Origin: Catenovulum sp052056295
Lineage (GTDB): Bacteria > Pseudomonadota > Gammaproteobacteria > Enterobacterales > Alteromonadaceae
Length of the DNA stretch: 64,000 bases
Assembly: GCF_052056295.1 (NCBI RefSeq)
Contig: NZ_CP182493.1
Span: 3,534,001 to 3,598,000, forward strand
Direction: 5' to 3'
Shown: positions 26,968 to 35,368 of the stretch, piece by piece
Position numbering within the stretch: position 1 is the first letter of the stretch
Layout of the letters: each line of letters begins with the position of its first letter
The notes under the pieces: model-generated
What the model was told of the DNA's origin: nothing
Database searches by the model: none
Seen by the model: the letters and a program-made list of their open reading frames with translations, nothing else
Made by a program: the position numbers and the translations under genes

Positions 26968-29568
26968 ATGACAATGCAAGCCAAGTATTTAAAAGACTAT
27001 CAAGCACCAGACTATCTGGTGGATACCATAGAGCTAACATTCGAATTGTTAGCCGAAAAAACTTTAGTTGAATCAAAAGTTCAATATCAAAAGTCTTCAA
27101 GCAGTGCCGCGAGTTTAGTGCTCAATGGCGAACAACAAAAAGTCATCAGTGTTCAAGTGAATGGCTCAGAGCTTGCTGCAAGTGACTACCAACTGACTGA
27201 CGAAACGCTCCAGCTAAATAATCTACCTGAGCGTTTTGAATTAATCATTAAAACGGAGATTGATCCGGCGAATAATACCTCACTTGAAGGTTTATATATG
27301 TCGGCTGGTGCATATTGCACCCAATGTGAGGCCGAAGGTTTTAGACGAATTACTTATTATCAAGATAGACCAGATGTTTTGGCTGTTTTCACCACACATA
27401 TCATTGCGGATAAATCTCAATTTCCATATCTGTTGTCGAACGGTAATAAAGTCAATGAACAAAGCTTAGCTGATGGTCGTACTAAAGTTACTTGGGTAGA
27501 CCCTTTCCGTAAACCTTGTTATTTATTTGCTTTAGTTGCCGGAGATTTTGATTTACTTGAAGACAGTTATACAACTAAATCAGGCAGAGAAGTTAAACTT
27601 GAATTATTTGTCGACAAAGGCAATTTAAAACGTGCACCACATGCTATGAGTTCGTTGAAAACCTCAATGCAGTGGGACGAAGAGCGTTTTAACTTAGAGT
27701 ATGACTTAGATATCTACATGATAGTTGCGGTTGATTTCTTCAACATGGGCGCAATGGAAAACAAAGGCTTAAATGTCTTTAACTCTAAATGCGTATTAGC
27801 GGATCAACAAAGTGCTACGGATGCAGATTATTTAAGTATTGAATCAATTGTTGGTCATGAATACTTCCATAACTGGACAGGTAATCGGGTAACTTGTCGT
27901 GATTGGTTTCAACTTAGTTTGAAAGAAGGTTTAACTGTATTTAGAGATCAAGAGTTTAGTATGGACTTAGGCTCTCGGGCGGTAAATCGAATTCAGCAAG
28001 TTAAAGTTATGCGTGAGCACCAGTTTGCCGAAGACGCTGGCCCTATGTCACATCCGATTCGTCCTGAATCAGTTATTGAAATGAATAACTTTTATACAGT
28101 GACTGTGTATGATAAAGGTGCCGAAGTCATACGTATGATGCACAGTATTCTAGGTGAAGCTGGTTTCCAAGCGGGTATGGCACTCTATTTTCAGCGCCAT
28201 GATGGTCAAGCGGTCACTTGTGATGACTTTGTTGCAGCTATGCAAGATGCAAATAATGTTGATTTATCCTTATTCAAGCGTTGGTATAGCCAAAGTGGTA
28301 CACCAGAAGTGTCGGCGGTAACGAGTTTCGCCGATGGTGTCTTCAGTATTACTCTGAGTCAGCACACGCCTGCGACGGCAGAGCAAAAAGCAAAGCAGGT
28401 GTTGCATATACCGGTAAACGTTGCGTTTTTTGATCAGCAAGGTCAACTATTAACTGGTGTTGAAGGTGGCGCAGAACAAGTTTTACAGCTAACTCAAGCA
28501 ACACAAACTTTTGAATTTCAAACATCAGTTGAGCCATTTGTCAGTTTATTACGTGATTTTTCTGCCCCAGTTAAATTGTCATTCGACTATTCGGATGCGG
28601 CGTTAGCCTGTTTAATCCCAGCTGAAACCAGTCAATATACCAAATGGGAATTAATGCAGGCGCTGTACAATAAACACTTAATGGCAAAAATTGCCGATAA
28701 AAGTTATCAATTCCCTAGTGTTATCTACCAAACCATTCAGGCTTTACTCGCAGACTCTGATACAGACAAGGCTTTGCTCGCTGAGATACTCTCGGTACCA
28801 AGCGTCAATAGTTTGCTTGAAATTGCCGGCGGCGCAAATATTGATGATGTTATTTTTGCGCAAAAATCCCTTAAACAAGATTTGGCGCAAAACCTGGTTG
28901 AGCAATTGCGGGCTTGTTATCAACAAAACCATGCACGTCAGTATGAATATAGCCAAGCAGCCATTGCAAAACGTGCGCTAGCTAATGCTTGTTTAAATTT
29001 GTTGGCGATTAACGCAAAGCAAAGCAACAATGCAAACTTGCTTGAGTTAATTAATCAGCAATATCAATCGGCCGATAATATGACAGACAAACTGGCGGCT
29101 ATGTCGGCAGCTAGCATAGTTGGTGGCGAGTTATTCACGGCTGTTATTCTACATTTCGACCAACAATGGCGTGGCGACGCTTTAGTTATGGACAAATGGT
29201 TATCGGTGCAAGCGCGCCAAGATGTTGATGATATTTTGGAGAAAATAGCCGCTTTACAATCACATCCTGATTTTAATTGGAATAATCCAAATAGAGTACG
29301 TGCTTTAGTTGGTCAGTTTGCTATGTTTAACCCAGTACAGTTCCACCATAGTAGCGGGCGAGGCTATAAGTTCTTGGCGCAAGTGATTGAAAAACTTAAC
29401 AGTATCAATCCTCAAGTTGCTGCGCGTATGATCACACCTCTAATTCAATTTGCCAAATTAGATGCTGCACGTATCACTATTATTCGCGCAGAACTTGAAA
29501 AGTTGGCGGCACTTCCAAACTTGTCTAAAGACTTATTTGAAAAAATATCTAAGGCATTGCAGCAATAG
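26968..29568 (+). CDS. pepN: Aminopeptidase N (M1 metallopeptidase)
   Basis: Broad-specificity zinc aminopeptidase of 866 residues, close to E. coli PepN (870). The exopeptidase motif GAMENKGLNVF is followed by the zinc site HEYFHNWTGNRV, with the third ligand Glu in SLKEGLTVF. The N-terminal beta domain, thermolysin-like domain and C-terminal helical arch (ending in LSKDLFEKISKALQQ) are all present. GGAG precedes the ATG. A DUF2835 gene follows closely. Confidence 0.96.
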   Translation: MTMQAKYLKDYQAPDYLVDTIELTFELLAEKTLVESKVQYQKSSSSAASLVLNGEQQKVISVQVNGSELAASDYQLTDETLQLNNLPERFELIIKTEIDPANNTSLEGLYMSAGAYCTQCEAEGFRRITYYQDRPDVLAVFTTHIIADKSQFPYLLSNGNKVNEQSLADGRTKVTWVDPFRKPCYLFALVAGDFDLLEDSYTTKSGREVKLELFVDKGNLKRAPHAMSSLKTSMQWDEERFNLEYDLDIYMIVAVDFFNMGAMENKGLNVFNSKCVLADQQSATDADYLSIESIVGHEYFHNWTGNRVTCRDWFQLSLKEGLTVFRDQEFSMDLGSRAVNRIQQVKVMREHQFAEDAGPMSHPIRPESVIEMNNFYTVTVYDKGAEVIRMMHSILGEAGFQAGMALYFQRHDGQAVTCDDFVAAMQDANNVDLSLFKRWYSQSGTPEVSAVTSFADGVFSITLSQHTPATAEQKAKQVLHIPVNVAFFDQQGQLLTGVEGGAEQVLQLTQATQTFEFQTSVEPFVSLLRDFSAPVKLSFDYSDAALACLIPAETSQYTKWELMQALYNKHLMAKIADKSYQFPSVIYQTIQALLADSDTDKALLAEILSVPSVNSLLEIAGGANIDDVIFAQKSLKQDLAQNLVEQLRACYQQNHARQYEYSQAAIAKRALANACLNLLAINAKQSNNANLLELINQQYQSADNMTDKLAAMSAASIVGGELFTAVILHFDQQWRGDALVMDKWLSVQARQDVDDILEKIAALQSHPDFNWNNPNRVRALVGQFAMFNPVQFHHSSGRGYKFLAQVIEKLNSINPQVAARMITPLIQFAKLDAARITIIRAELEKLAALPNLSKDLFEKISKALQQ

Positions 29569-29590
29569 ATAGCATTTGATGGAAAGTTTA

Positions 29591-29815
29591 ATGCTAAACA
29601 GCTACTTTTTTACATTAGACGTCAGTTACACCGAGTGCCAGAGTTTATACTCTGGCTCTTTTTATGATGTGGTGTTAATCGCTGAAAACGGTGTACGCGT
29701 ACAAGTGCCAATTAACTTATTAAAGCAGCATATTAATAGTCGGGGTATTTTTGGCCGTTTTCGTTTGTTAACAGACCAGAACAACAAAGCAGTGGCTTTT
29801 GAACGCTTGAGGTAA
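29591..29815 (+). CDS. DUF2835 family protein
   Basis: A small protein of about 74 residues of the DUF2835 family (pattern YFFTLDVSYTECQSLYSG, then RVQVPINLLKQHINSRGIFGRF). Function is unknown. I prefer the ATG at 29591 because it has GGA seven bases upstream and family members begin just before the YYFSL-like strand. In-frame ATG 29579 and TTG 29576 are alternatives. It follows pepN by 22 bp, a frequent arrangement in marine gammaproteobacteria, and is probably co-transcribed. Confidence 0.8.
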   Translation: MLNSYFFTLDVSYTECQSLYSGSFYDVVLIAENGVRVQVPINLLKQHINSRGIFGRFRLLTDQNNKAVAFERLR

Positions 29816-29966
29816 CAGTTCACAATTTTACTGCTTACTTTTTTCTTCTGTTGAAAGTGCGGCGACCTTAGCACTTTGTTGGTCAATTTGTCGCAATTTA
29901 GCCATTCTGGTTTAGTCTTAAATAAAGTCAAAAACTAACAATTAAAAACTTATTAAGGACAACTAG

Positions 29967-31538
29967 ATGATTCATAAATTTAAACTTTCACTAATTGCCG
30001 CTAGTTTGTTTACCGTCGGCTGCTCTGTTGATATCAAAGTTGATGATGAAAATGCTGATGCTGGTTCGGGTGGCCAAGTTGATAAACAAGGCGAGAAAGT
30101 CTTTCCTACGGGATTAATGGTTGCGTCACCTTTTGAAGATGAAACTGATGAAAGCCAAGTGAGTGGTACGGCGAAACGCGGTGGTGGTACAGTTCCACAT
30201 TATTTATGGGCTACTCAGCGTATTGGCCGAGTTTTAAACGGAGTGACACCCTTGCGCGATGAATTTACGATTGATTCATTTTATCGTACTGGTGGACGCG
30301 CAGACTGCTTTGGCCCGCAAGTCAGCTATCAAGGCCATCCTGACGCGACTTCTGTAGATATGCAAGATGGAACTTTACCTGGGGGCGATTTAGGCATTTG
30401 GCAAGTTGAAAATCAGTTTGGCCAGGCTTGTGTTGTTGCGCAAACCAATAGTTTAATGCGAGGTGTGCAAGCGCGTTCGCGTATGGCTCTTATGACCTTA
30501 GCGAGTTTAGTCTCGGTCGCCAATAGTGAGGGCGAAGACTTACCAGAAGACGGTGAAACACTAGACTTAACAGTTGCGATGGACAATCAAGGCATAATGG
30601 ATGTCAGTTTTAACGATGCGACTATTAGTAATGCAAGTGGCATCTGGCTATATACAGTTGATTTGGATTACACAGTAGACGGGCAAGACTATTCGATTTG
30701 GCTGCAAATGACCCACGAACCAACTGCTGATTTTGATGTATATGAAGGCAACTTACAGTATTTGGTGGAAGGTGATGAAACGATTGCGGGTATTCAACTT
30801 CCTGGCGGCAATTGCCAACAAAACGAGCGTACGCTTGCTGGCTCATTATCTTACGTCCGTGATGGCGATGATATGTCGTTACAAGCTAGAGCCGCGACTC
30901 TTTGTGGTCACTCAGTTGTAGGCTCGTTTGACGCAGATGGTTTGGTGGACCCTAGCAACAAATACGATTCAACTGCTAACTCGGACGGCTGGAGTGAAAA
31001 CTTCAGTATTTTTGGCGCTGAGTTTGATGTGGTAACAATTGAAGGCGATTACGCTTATGCATGGCAAGCTGGCGTGGGTGATTCAAATAGCCGTATATTA
31101 TTGGTTGGCATAAACGATCCTGACCTAGCTAATGGTGAAGGTCATTTCGGTTATGGCGACCAAATGGACAATACTAATGGCTGGATAGAAGGCTTTATTT
31201 GTAATTGGGCTGCACCAGGCGCAGATCATACCTTGATAACTGCAACTCAAAGACAAGCGTTTGAATTTGATGAGTCAAATCATGTTTATGTTGGCACAGA
31301 TCACAGGGCCAATATTGAATATGCACCAACTAGCAGTTGTGATTACGATGGGTTGGGAACATTTGTTTTTGATATTGATGCCAGCGGCACTTTAGCTGAT
31401 ATTGCAGAGGAAGATCCAGCCTTGTCGTTTAACAATGATTTATGGAGTCCAACGGATAGCAGTCACACTGTGCCACAAGGTTTAGCTGCTAGGGGAATTA
31501 ATGTACCCACAATTCCTTATGGTTGGCCTGCGCCTTAG
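29967..31538 (+). CDS. Orphan lipoprotein of unknown function
   Basis: A 523-residue acidic lipoprotein with lipobox FTVGC and Cys19 as the lipidated residue. After an Asp/Gly-rich linker, the mature part is rich in Trp, Gly and Asp and has at least seven cysteines that could pair in the periplasm or outside (RADCFGPQ, GQACVV, GGNCQQ, TLCGHS, FICNW, SSCDYD). Repeated segments such as YSIWLQMTHEPT, SGIWLYTVDLDYTV and GDLGIWQVENQFGQ suggest a beta-rich fold. I recognise no family. It is monocistronic, ending in a shared terminator with the cold-shock gene. Confidence 0.75.
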   Translation: MIHKFKLSLIAASLFTVGCSVDIKVDDENADAGSGGQVDKQGEKVFPTGLMVASPFEDETDESQVSGTAKRGGGTVPHYLWATQRIGRVLNGVTPLRDEFTIDSFYRTGGRADCFGPQVSYQGHPDATSVDMQDGTLPGGDLGIWQVENQFGQACVVAQTNSLMRGVQARSRMALMTLASLVSVANSEGEDLPEDGETLDLTVAMDNQGIMDVSFNDATISNASGIWLYTVDLDYTVDGQDYSIWLQMTHEPTADFDVYEGNLQYLVEGDETIAGIQLPGGNCQQNERTLAGSLSYVRDGDDMSLQARAATLCGHSVVGSFDADGLVDPSNKYDSTANSDGWSENFSIFGAEFDVVTIEGDYAYAWQAGVGDSNSRILLVGINDPDLANGEGHFGYGDQMDNTNGWIEGFICNWAAPGADHTLITATQRQAFEFDESNHVYVGTDHRANIEYAPTSSCDYDGLGTFVFDIDASGTLADIAEEDPALSFNNDLWSPTDSSHTVPQGLAARGINVPTIPYGWPAP

Positions 31539-31603
31539 TTGAAAGCTCAATGGCATCACACTGTCGCTCGATGCCATTCTTTCTTTACTTGAAAATTAGA
31601 TAT

Positions 31604-31628
31604 AAAAAAAGCAGCTTAAGCTGCTTTT
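31604..31628. terminator. Bidirectional terminator between the lipoprotein gene and the cold-shock gene
   Basis: A perfect palindrome, A-run plus GCAGC, TTAA loop, GCTGC plus T-run, gives a 10-bp stem with a poly-T tail on both strands. It lies between the convergent lipoprotein and cold-shock genes. Confidence 0.85.
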
Positions 31629-31661
31629 TCAAGTAAATCAGAAAGCTGATTAACCTAAGGG

Positions 31662-31877
31662 TTACTTAACCATATCAGAGATTTTGATATTGGTAGCGTG
31701 AAGACCTTTAGGACCTTCTTCAAGTTCAAACTCAACTTCTTGGCCTGCTTTAAGCGTGCGGTAACCGTCCATGCTGATTGTTGAATAATGAGCAAAAACG
31801 TCATCATCTTTACCTTCTGGTACGATGAACCCAAAACCTTTAGCGTTGTTGAACCATTTCACTTTACCTGTAGCCAT
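31662..31877 (-). CDS. cspD: Cold shock domain protein, CspD-like
   Basis: A 71-residue OB-fold single-stranded nucleic acid-binding protein. RNP1 (KGFGFI) and RNP2 (VFAHYS) motifs are present. The start MATGKVKWFNNAKG is fixed by homology and by AAGGA nine bases upstream. The longer frame to 31952 adds 25 unrelated residues. It lies divergently upstream of clpS, exactly the cspD position in E. coli, which favours CspD. CspD inhibits replication in stationary phase in E. coli, and carrying that role over is inference. Confidence 0.88.
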   Translation of the reverse strand: MATGKVKWFNNAKGFGFIVPEGKDDDVFAHYSTISMDGYRTLKAGQEVEFELEEGPKGLHATNIKISDMVK

Positions 31878-32103
31878 ACTACTAATTCCTTCTGAATCTT
31901 GAACAGGGTCGATAATTAAAAATCGTCTTAAACAGCCGTTTTCTGATACCACTTGAAATTCAGTTTAACGACTACATATCAAACTGTAGATAAATTATGC
32001 AATCAGTCAAGTTAAATTAGAACAAAATTTGAAAAAAAGTGTATATTTCAACTTTAAGAGAAAATCGTTATGCATTCGGTAAAACGCGAGCTATATTTGA
32101 GTT

Positions 32104-32427
32104 ATGAGTAAATTTACTAATACAAAAGATCCAAACCAAGGAGAATTACAAGAAGCAGTACGGAAAGCGGTTAAGCCACCGCCAATGTACAAAGTGATAC
32201 TCAATAATGATGACTATACACCTATGGATTTTGTGGTCGAAGTATTAACTAAGTTTTTTCGAATGGACTTAGAAAAAGCCAATCAAATAATGTTGACGAT
32301 TCATTACGAGGGCAAAGGTGTGTGCGGTACATTCACCTTTGAAATTGCAGAAACTAAAGTCGCGCAAGTCAATCAATATGCTCGTGAACATCAGCACCCA
32401 CTAATGTGCACTATGGAACAAGCGTAA
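32104..32427 (+). CDS. clpS: ATP-dependent Clp protease adaptor ClpS
   Basis: N-recognin of 107 residues that binds N-terminal Leu, Phe, Tyr and Trp and hands substrates to ClpA. Binding-pocket residues appear in YKVILNNDDYTPMDFVVEVL and in the conserved IHYEGKGVCGTF segment. It lies 45 bp before clpA in the usual clpS-clpA order. The bpt and aat genes a few kilobases away make its substrates. Confidence 0.95.
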   Translation: MSKFTNTKDPNQGELQEAVRKAVKPPPMYKVILNNDDYTPMDFVVEVLTKFFRMDLEKANQIMLTIHYEGKGVCGTFTFEIAETKVAQVNQYAREHQHPLMCTMEQA

Positions 32428-32472
32428 TGGTAAGGACGCAAAAGCAAATACTGTTAGCCTGTGGAGTACCTT

Positions 32473-34743
32473 ATGCTAAATAAAGATTTAGAAACAACCT
32501 TGAATGAAGCCTTTCGTGACGCCAGAGAACACCGCCATGAGTTTATGACGGTTGAGCACTTATTACTGGCACTGTTAAACAATCCGGCTGCACGCGACGC
32601 TTTGGTTGCTTGTGGTGCGCAGATTGAGCAAATAGAGCAAGATCTTAATAACTTTATTCAAGAAACCACTCCTGTTATTCCTGAAGACGATGCAGAGCGT
32701 GAAACCCAACCAACTTTGGGCTTTCAGCGAGTATTGCAACGTGCGGTTTTTCATGTGCAGTCTTCTGGTAAATCTGAAGTTACAGGCGCGAATGTATTAG
32801 TCGCTATTTTTAGCGAACAAGAATCTCAAGCCGTCTACTTGCTGAAAAAAGCAGATGTATCTCGTTTAGACGTGGTCAATTATATTTCTCATGGTATTAA
32901 AAAAACCGAAGGGGAAGACTCTGCCGAACCACCCTCTATTGAAGCAGAAGAAAGCAATGATTCAGTTGAAACTGGTAGTGTTTTACGCTCATTTTCGACC
33001 AACCTGAACAAAGAAGCTGAAGCTGGCAAAATCGACCCGCTTATCGGTCGTGATCAAGAGCTTGAACGAACAATTCAAGTATTGTGTCGTCGCCGTAAAA
33101 ACAACCCATTATTGGTTGGTGAAGCTGGTGTTGGTAAAACTGCGATTGCAGAAGGTTTAGCTTATCGAATTGTTAACGGTGAAGTACCAGAAGTTATCGA
33201 ACAAGCGACTATTTACTCGTTAGATATGGGTGGCTTGTTGGCAGGAACTAAATACAGAGGTGATTTTGAAAAGCGCTTTAAATCACTGTTAAAAGAGCTA
33301 GAAAAAGATGAGCAGGCCATCCTATTCATTGATGAAATTCATACCATTATAGGCGCGGGTGCGGCTTCTGGTGGGGTATTGGATGCGTCGAACTTGCTCA
33401 AACCACTATTGTCAGGTGGTAAAATTAAATGCATTGGCTCGACAACCTATCAAGAATTCCAAGGTATTTTTGAAAAAGACAGAGCTTTAGTACGCCGTTT
33501 CCAAAAAATCGATGTAGTTGAACCATCAATTGATGACACAACCAAAATTTTGTTGGGATTAAAATCGCGTTATGAAGAGCATCATGGTGTGCGTTATACC
33601 AACAAAGCGGTAAGAGCCGCTGTTGAGTTATCTGCCAAATACATCAATGAACGTCGTTTACCTGATAAAGCGATAGATATTATTGATGAAGCTGGCGCAA
33701 ACCAAAGATTGTTGCCTGTTAGCAAACGCAAAAAAACCATCAATGTTAGCGACATTGAGCATATCATTTCGAAAATAGCGCGTATTCCAGAAAAATCAGT
33801 GTCGTCTTCAGACAAAGCTGTGTTACAGAACCTAGAGCGCAATTTAAAAATGGTAGTGTTTGGTCAAAACCAAGCGATAGAAACCTTAACCGCAGCTATA
33901 CGCTTATCGCGTAGTGGGTTACGTGACGAAACTAAACCAATAGGTAGCTTTTTATTTGCAGGCCCCACAGGTGTTGGTAAAACTGAGGTGACTCAGCAAT
34001 TAGCAAAAGCTATGGGTATCGAATTAATCCGTATTGACATGTCAGAATATATGGAAAGACATGCGGTATCGCGATTAATTGGTGCGCCTCCTGGGTATGT
34101 AGGTTATGAGCAAGGTGGTTTGTTAACTGACCAAGTTATCAAACATCCGCATTCAGTTGTGTTGTTGGATGAAATAGAAAAAGCGCATCCGGATGTATTT
34201 AATATTCTGTTGCAGGTTATGGATCACGGTACTTTAACCGACAACAATGGCCGTAAAGCAGATTTCAGAAACGTGGTTTTTGTTATGACCACTAACGCGG
34301 GTGTGCAAGAAACAACTCGTAAGTCTATTGGCTTTAACCAACAGGATTACAGCACAGATGCGATGAATGAAATCAACCGTACCTTTACGCCTGAGTTTAG
34401 AAACCGTTTAGACAGCACTATCTGGTTTGATCACTTATCGCCAGAAATTATTGTGCAAGTGGTGGATAAATTTATCGCAGAGCTTGAAAGCTTGTTGGAT
34501 AAAAAAGGTGTGGCACTTAATTTACAAAGTGACGCGAGAGAGTGGTTAGCAACTAAAGGTTATGATAAAGCTATGGGCGCACGACCAATGGCGCGTGTTA
34601 TTCAGGAGCATTTGAAAAAGCCTTTGGCAAACGAACTCTTGTTTGGTGCCTTAAGCAAAGGTGGTGCTGTGACTATTACTGTTAATGGTGATGAGTTAGC
34701 ATTTCAATTTGAAAGTGAAAAAGACTTAGCTGAAACTCATTAA
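32473..34743 (+). CDS. clpA: ATP-dependent Clp protease ATP-binding subunit ClpA
   Basis: Hexameric AAA+ unfoldase that feeds ClpP. The N domain occupies about residues 1-145 (MLNKDLETTLNEAF at the start). Two AAA+ modules follow, with Walker A motifs GEAGVGKT and GPTGVGKT and Walker B motifs ILFIDEIHT and VVLLDEIEK. The ATG at 32473 matches the E. coli start and has GGAG seven bases upstream. A GTG at 32461 is less likely. The length of 756 residues is normal. The clpP gene is not in this window. Confidence 0.96.
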   Translation: MLNKDLETTLNEAFRDAREHRHEFMTVEHLLLALLNNPAARDALVACGAQIEQIEQDLNNFIQETTPVIPEDDAERETQPTLGFQRVLQRAVFHVQSSGKSEVTGANVLVAIFSEQESQAVYLLKKADVSRLDVVNYISHGIKKTEGEDSAEPPSIEAEESNDSVETGSVLRSFSTNLNKEAEAGKIDPLIGRDQELERTIQVLCRRRKNNPLLVGEAGVGKTAIAEGLAYRIVNGEVPEVIEQATIYSLDMGGLLAGTKYRGDFEKRFKSLLKELEKDEQAILFIDEIHTIIGAGAASGGVLDASNLLKPLLSGGKIKCIGSTTYQEFQGIFEKDRALVRRFQKIDVVEPSIDDTTKILLGLKSRYEEHHGVRYTNKAVRAAVELSAKYINERRLPDKAIDIIDEAGANQRLLPVSKRKKTINVSDIEHIISKIARIPEKSVSSSDKAVLQNLERNLKMVVFGQNQAIETLTAAIRLSRSGLRDETKPIGSFLFAGPTGVGKTEVTQQLAKAMGIELIRIDMSEYMERHAVSRLIGAPPGYVGYEQGGLLTDQVIKHPHSVVLLDEIEKAHPDVFNILLQVMDHGTLTDNNGRKADFRNVVFVMTTNAGVQETTRKSIGFNQQDYSTDAMNEINRTFTPEFRNRLDSTIWFDHLSPEIIVQVVDKFIAELESLLDKKGVALNLQSDAREWLATKGYDKAMGARPMARVIQEHLKKPLANELLFGALSKGGAVTITVNGDELAFQFESEKDLAETH

Positions 34744-34764
34744 CCAGTGAGTAGAAGCATTCAT

Positions 34765-34795
34765 GTGCCTCACTAGATGAAAGTCAGTGAGGCAC
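34765..34795. terminator. Stem-loop between convergent clpA and infA
   Basis: A 10-bp perfect stem (GTGCCTCACT / AGTGAGGCAC) with an 11-nt loop occupies the 75-bp gap between the convergent clpA and infA genes. No long T-run is adjacent. In E. coli a tRNA-Ser gene occupies this position, and none is seen here. Confidence 0.55.
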
Positions 34796-34818
34796 CGAAC
34801 TGAGCTACAGAAGTAGAA

Positions 34819-35037
34819 TTAACGTTGACGGAAAACGATGCGGCCTTTTGAAAGATCGTATGGAGTCATTTCAACAGTTACTTTGTCGCCAGTTAAAATA
34901 CGAATATAGTTTTTACGCATTTTGCCAGAGATGTGGGCAGTTACCACATGTCCGTTTTCTAGTTCTACTCGAAACATAGTGTTAGGTAAGGTATCTAAAA
35001 CCGTACCTTGCATTTCAATGCAATCTTCTTTAGCCAT
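34819..35037 (-). CDS. infA: Translation initiation factor IF-1
   Basis: A 72-residue S1/OB-fold factor that binds the ribosomal A site during initiation. The full family sequence is visible (MAKEDCIEMQGTVLDTLPNT to YDLSKGRIVFRQR). It lies convergent to clpA as in E. coli. GAGG precedes the ATG by about ten bases. Confidence 0.97.
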   Translation of the reverse strand: MAKEDCIEMQGTVLDTLPNTMFRVELENGHVVTAHISGKMRKNYIRILTGDKVTVEMTPYDLSKGRIVFRQR

Positions 35038-35368
35038 TCAGTTAAAAACCTCGGAAATTTAGCTCGTTCAAAAAAATCGCGCAGATCATGCCCTAAGCCG
35101 CCCCGTATGTAAAGTTTTAGCTGATTTTTTCTCCATTAATATTGGCTGTTTTAATTTTCTTAGCGCAATTACTTTTGACTTGCCATTTTATTAAATCATC
35201 AAACTCAATGTTGTCTGACAATTAAATTGGTTTTATTTTTCTTTTATGTAAGTCATTAATTGTTTATTTTGTTTTACCTTTGTTGTATTTTTGTTTTGAT
35301 CAAACTTGAGATGTTGATAATTTGGTCTAGATAAATCATGCATACAAAAACTAACAAAGGACATTCTA
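35038..35368. other. AT-rich spacer between divergent infA and the PL6 lyase gene
   Basis: A 331-bp T-rich spacer without a credible gene. It must hold the promoters of infA (leftward) and of the lyase gene (rightward). A perfect palindrome TTTGATCAAA at 35295-35304, about 65 bp upstream of the lyase ATG, is a candidate operator. AAAGGA just before the ATG is the lyase ribosome site. No clear sigma-70 promoter could be fixed. Confidence 0.5.

Noticed and set aside
34744..34818. A tRNA-Ser gene, as found between clpA and infA in E. coli
   Set aside because: The gap is only 75 bp and is filled by a simple hairpin. No cloverleaf or CCA end can be drawn.
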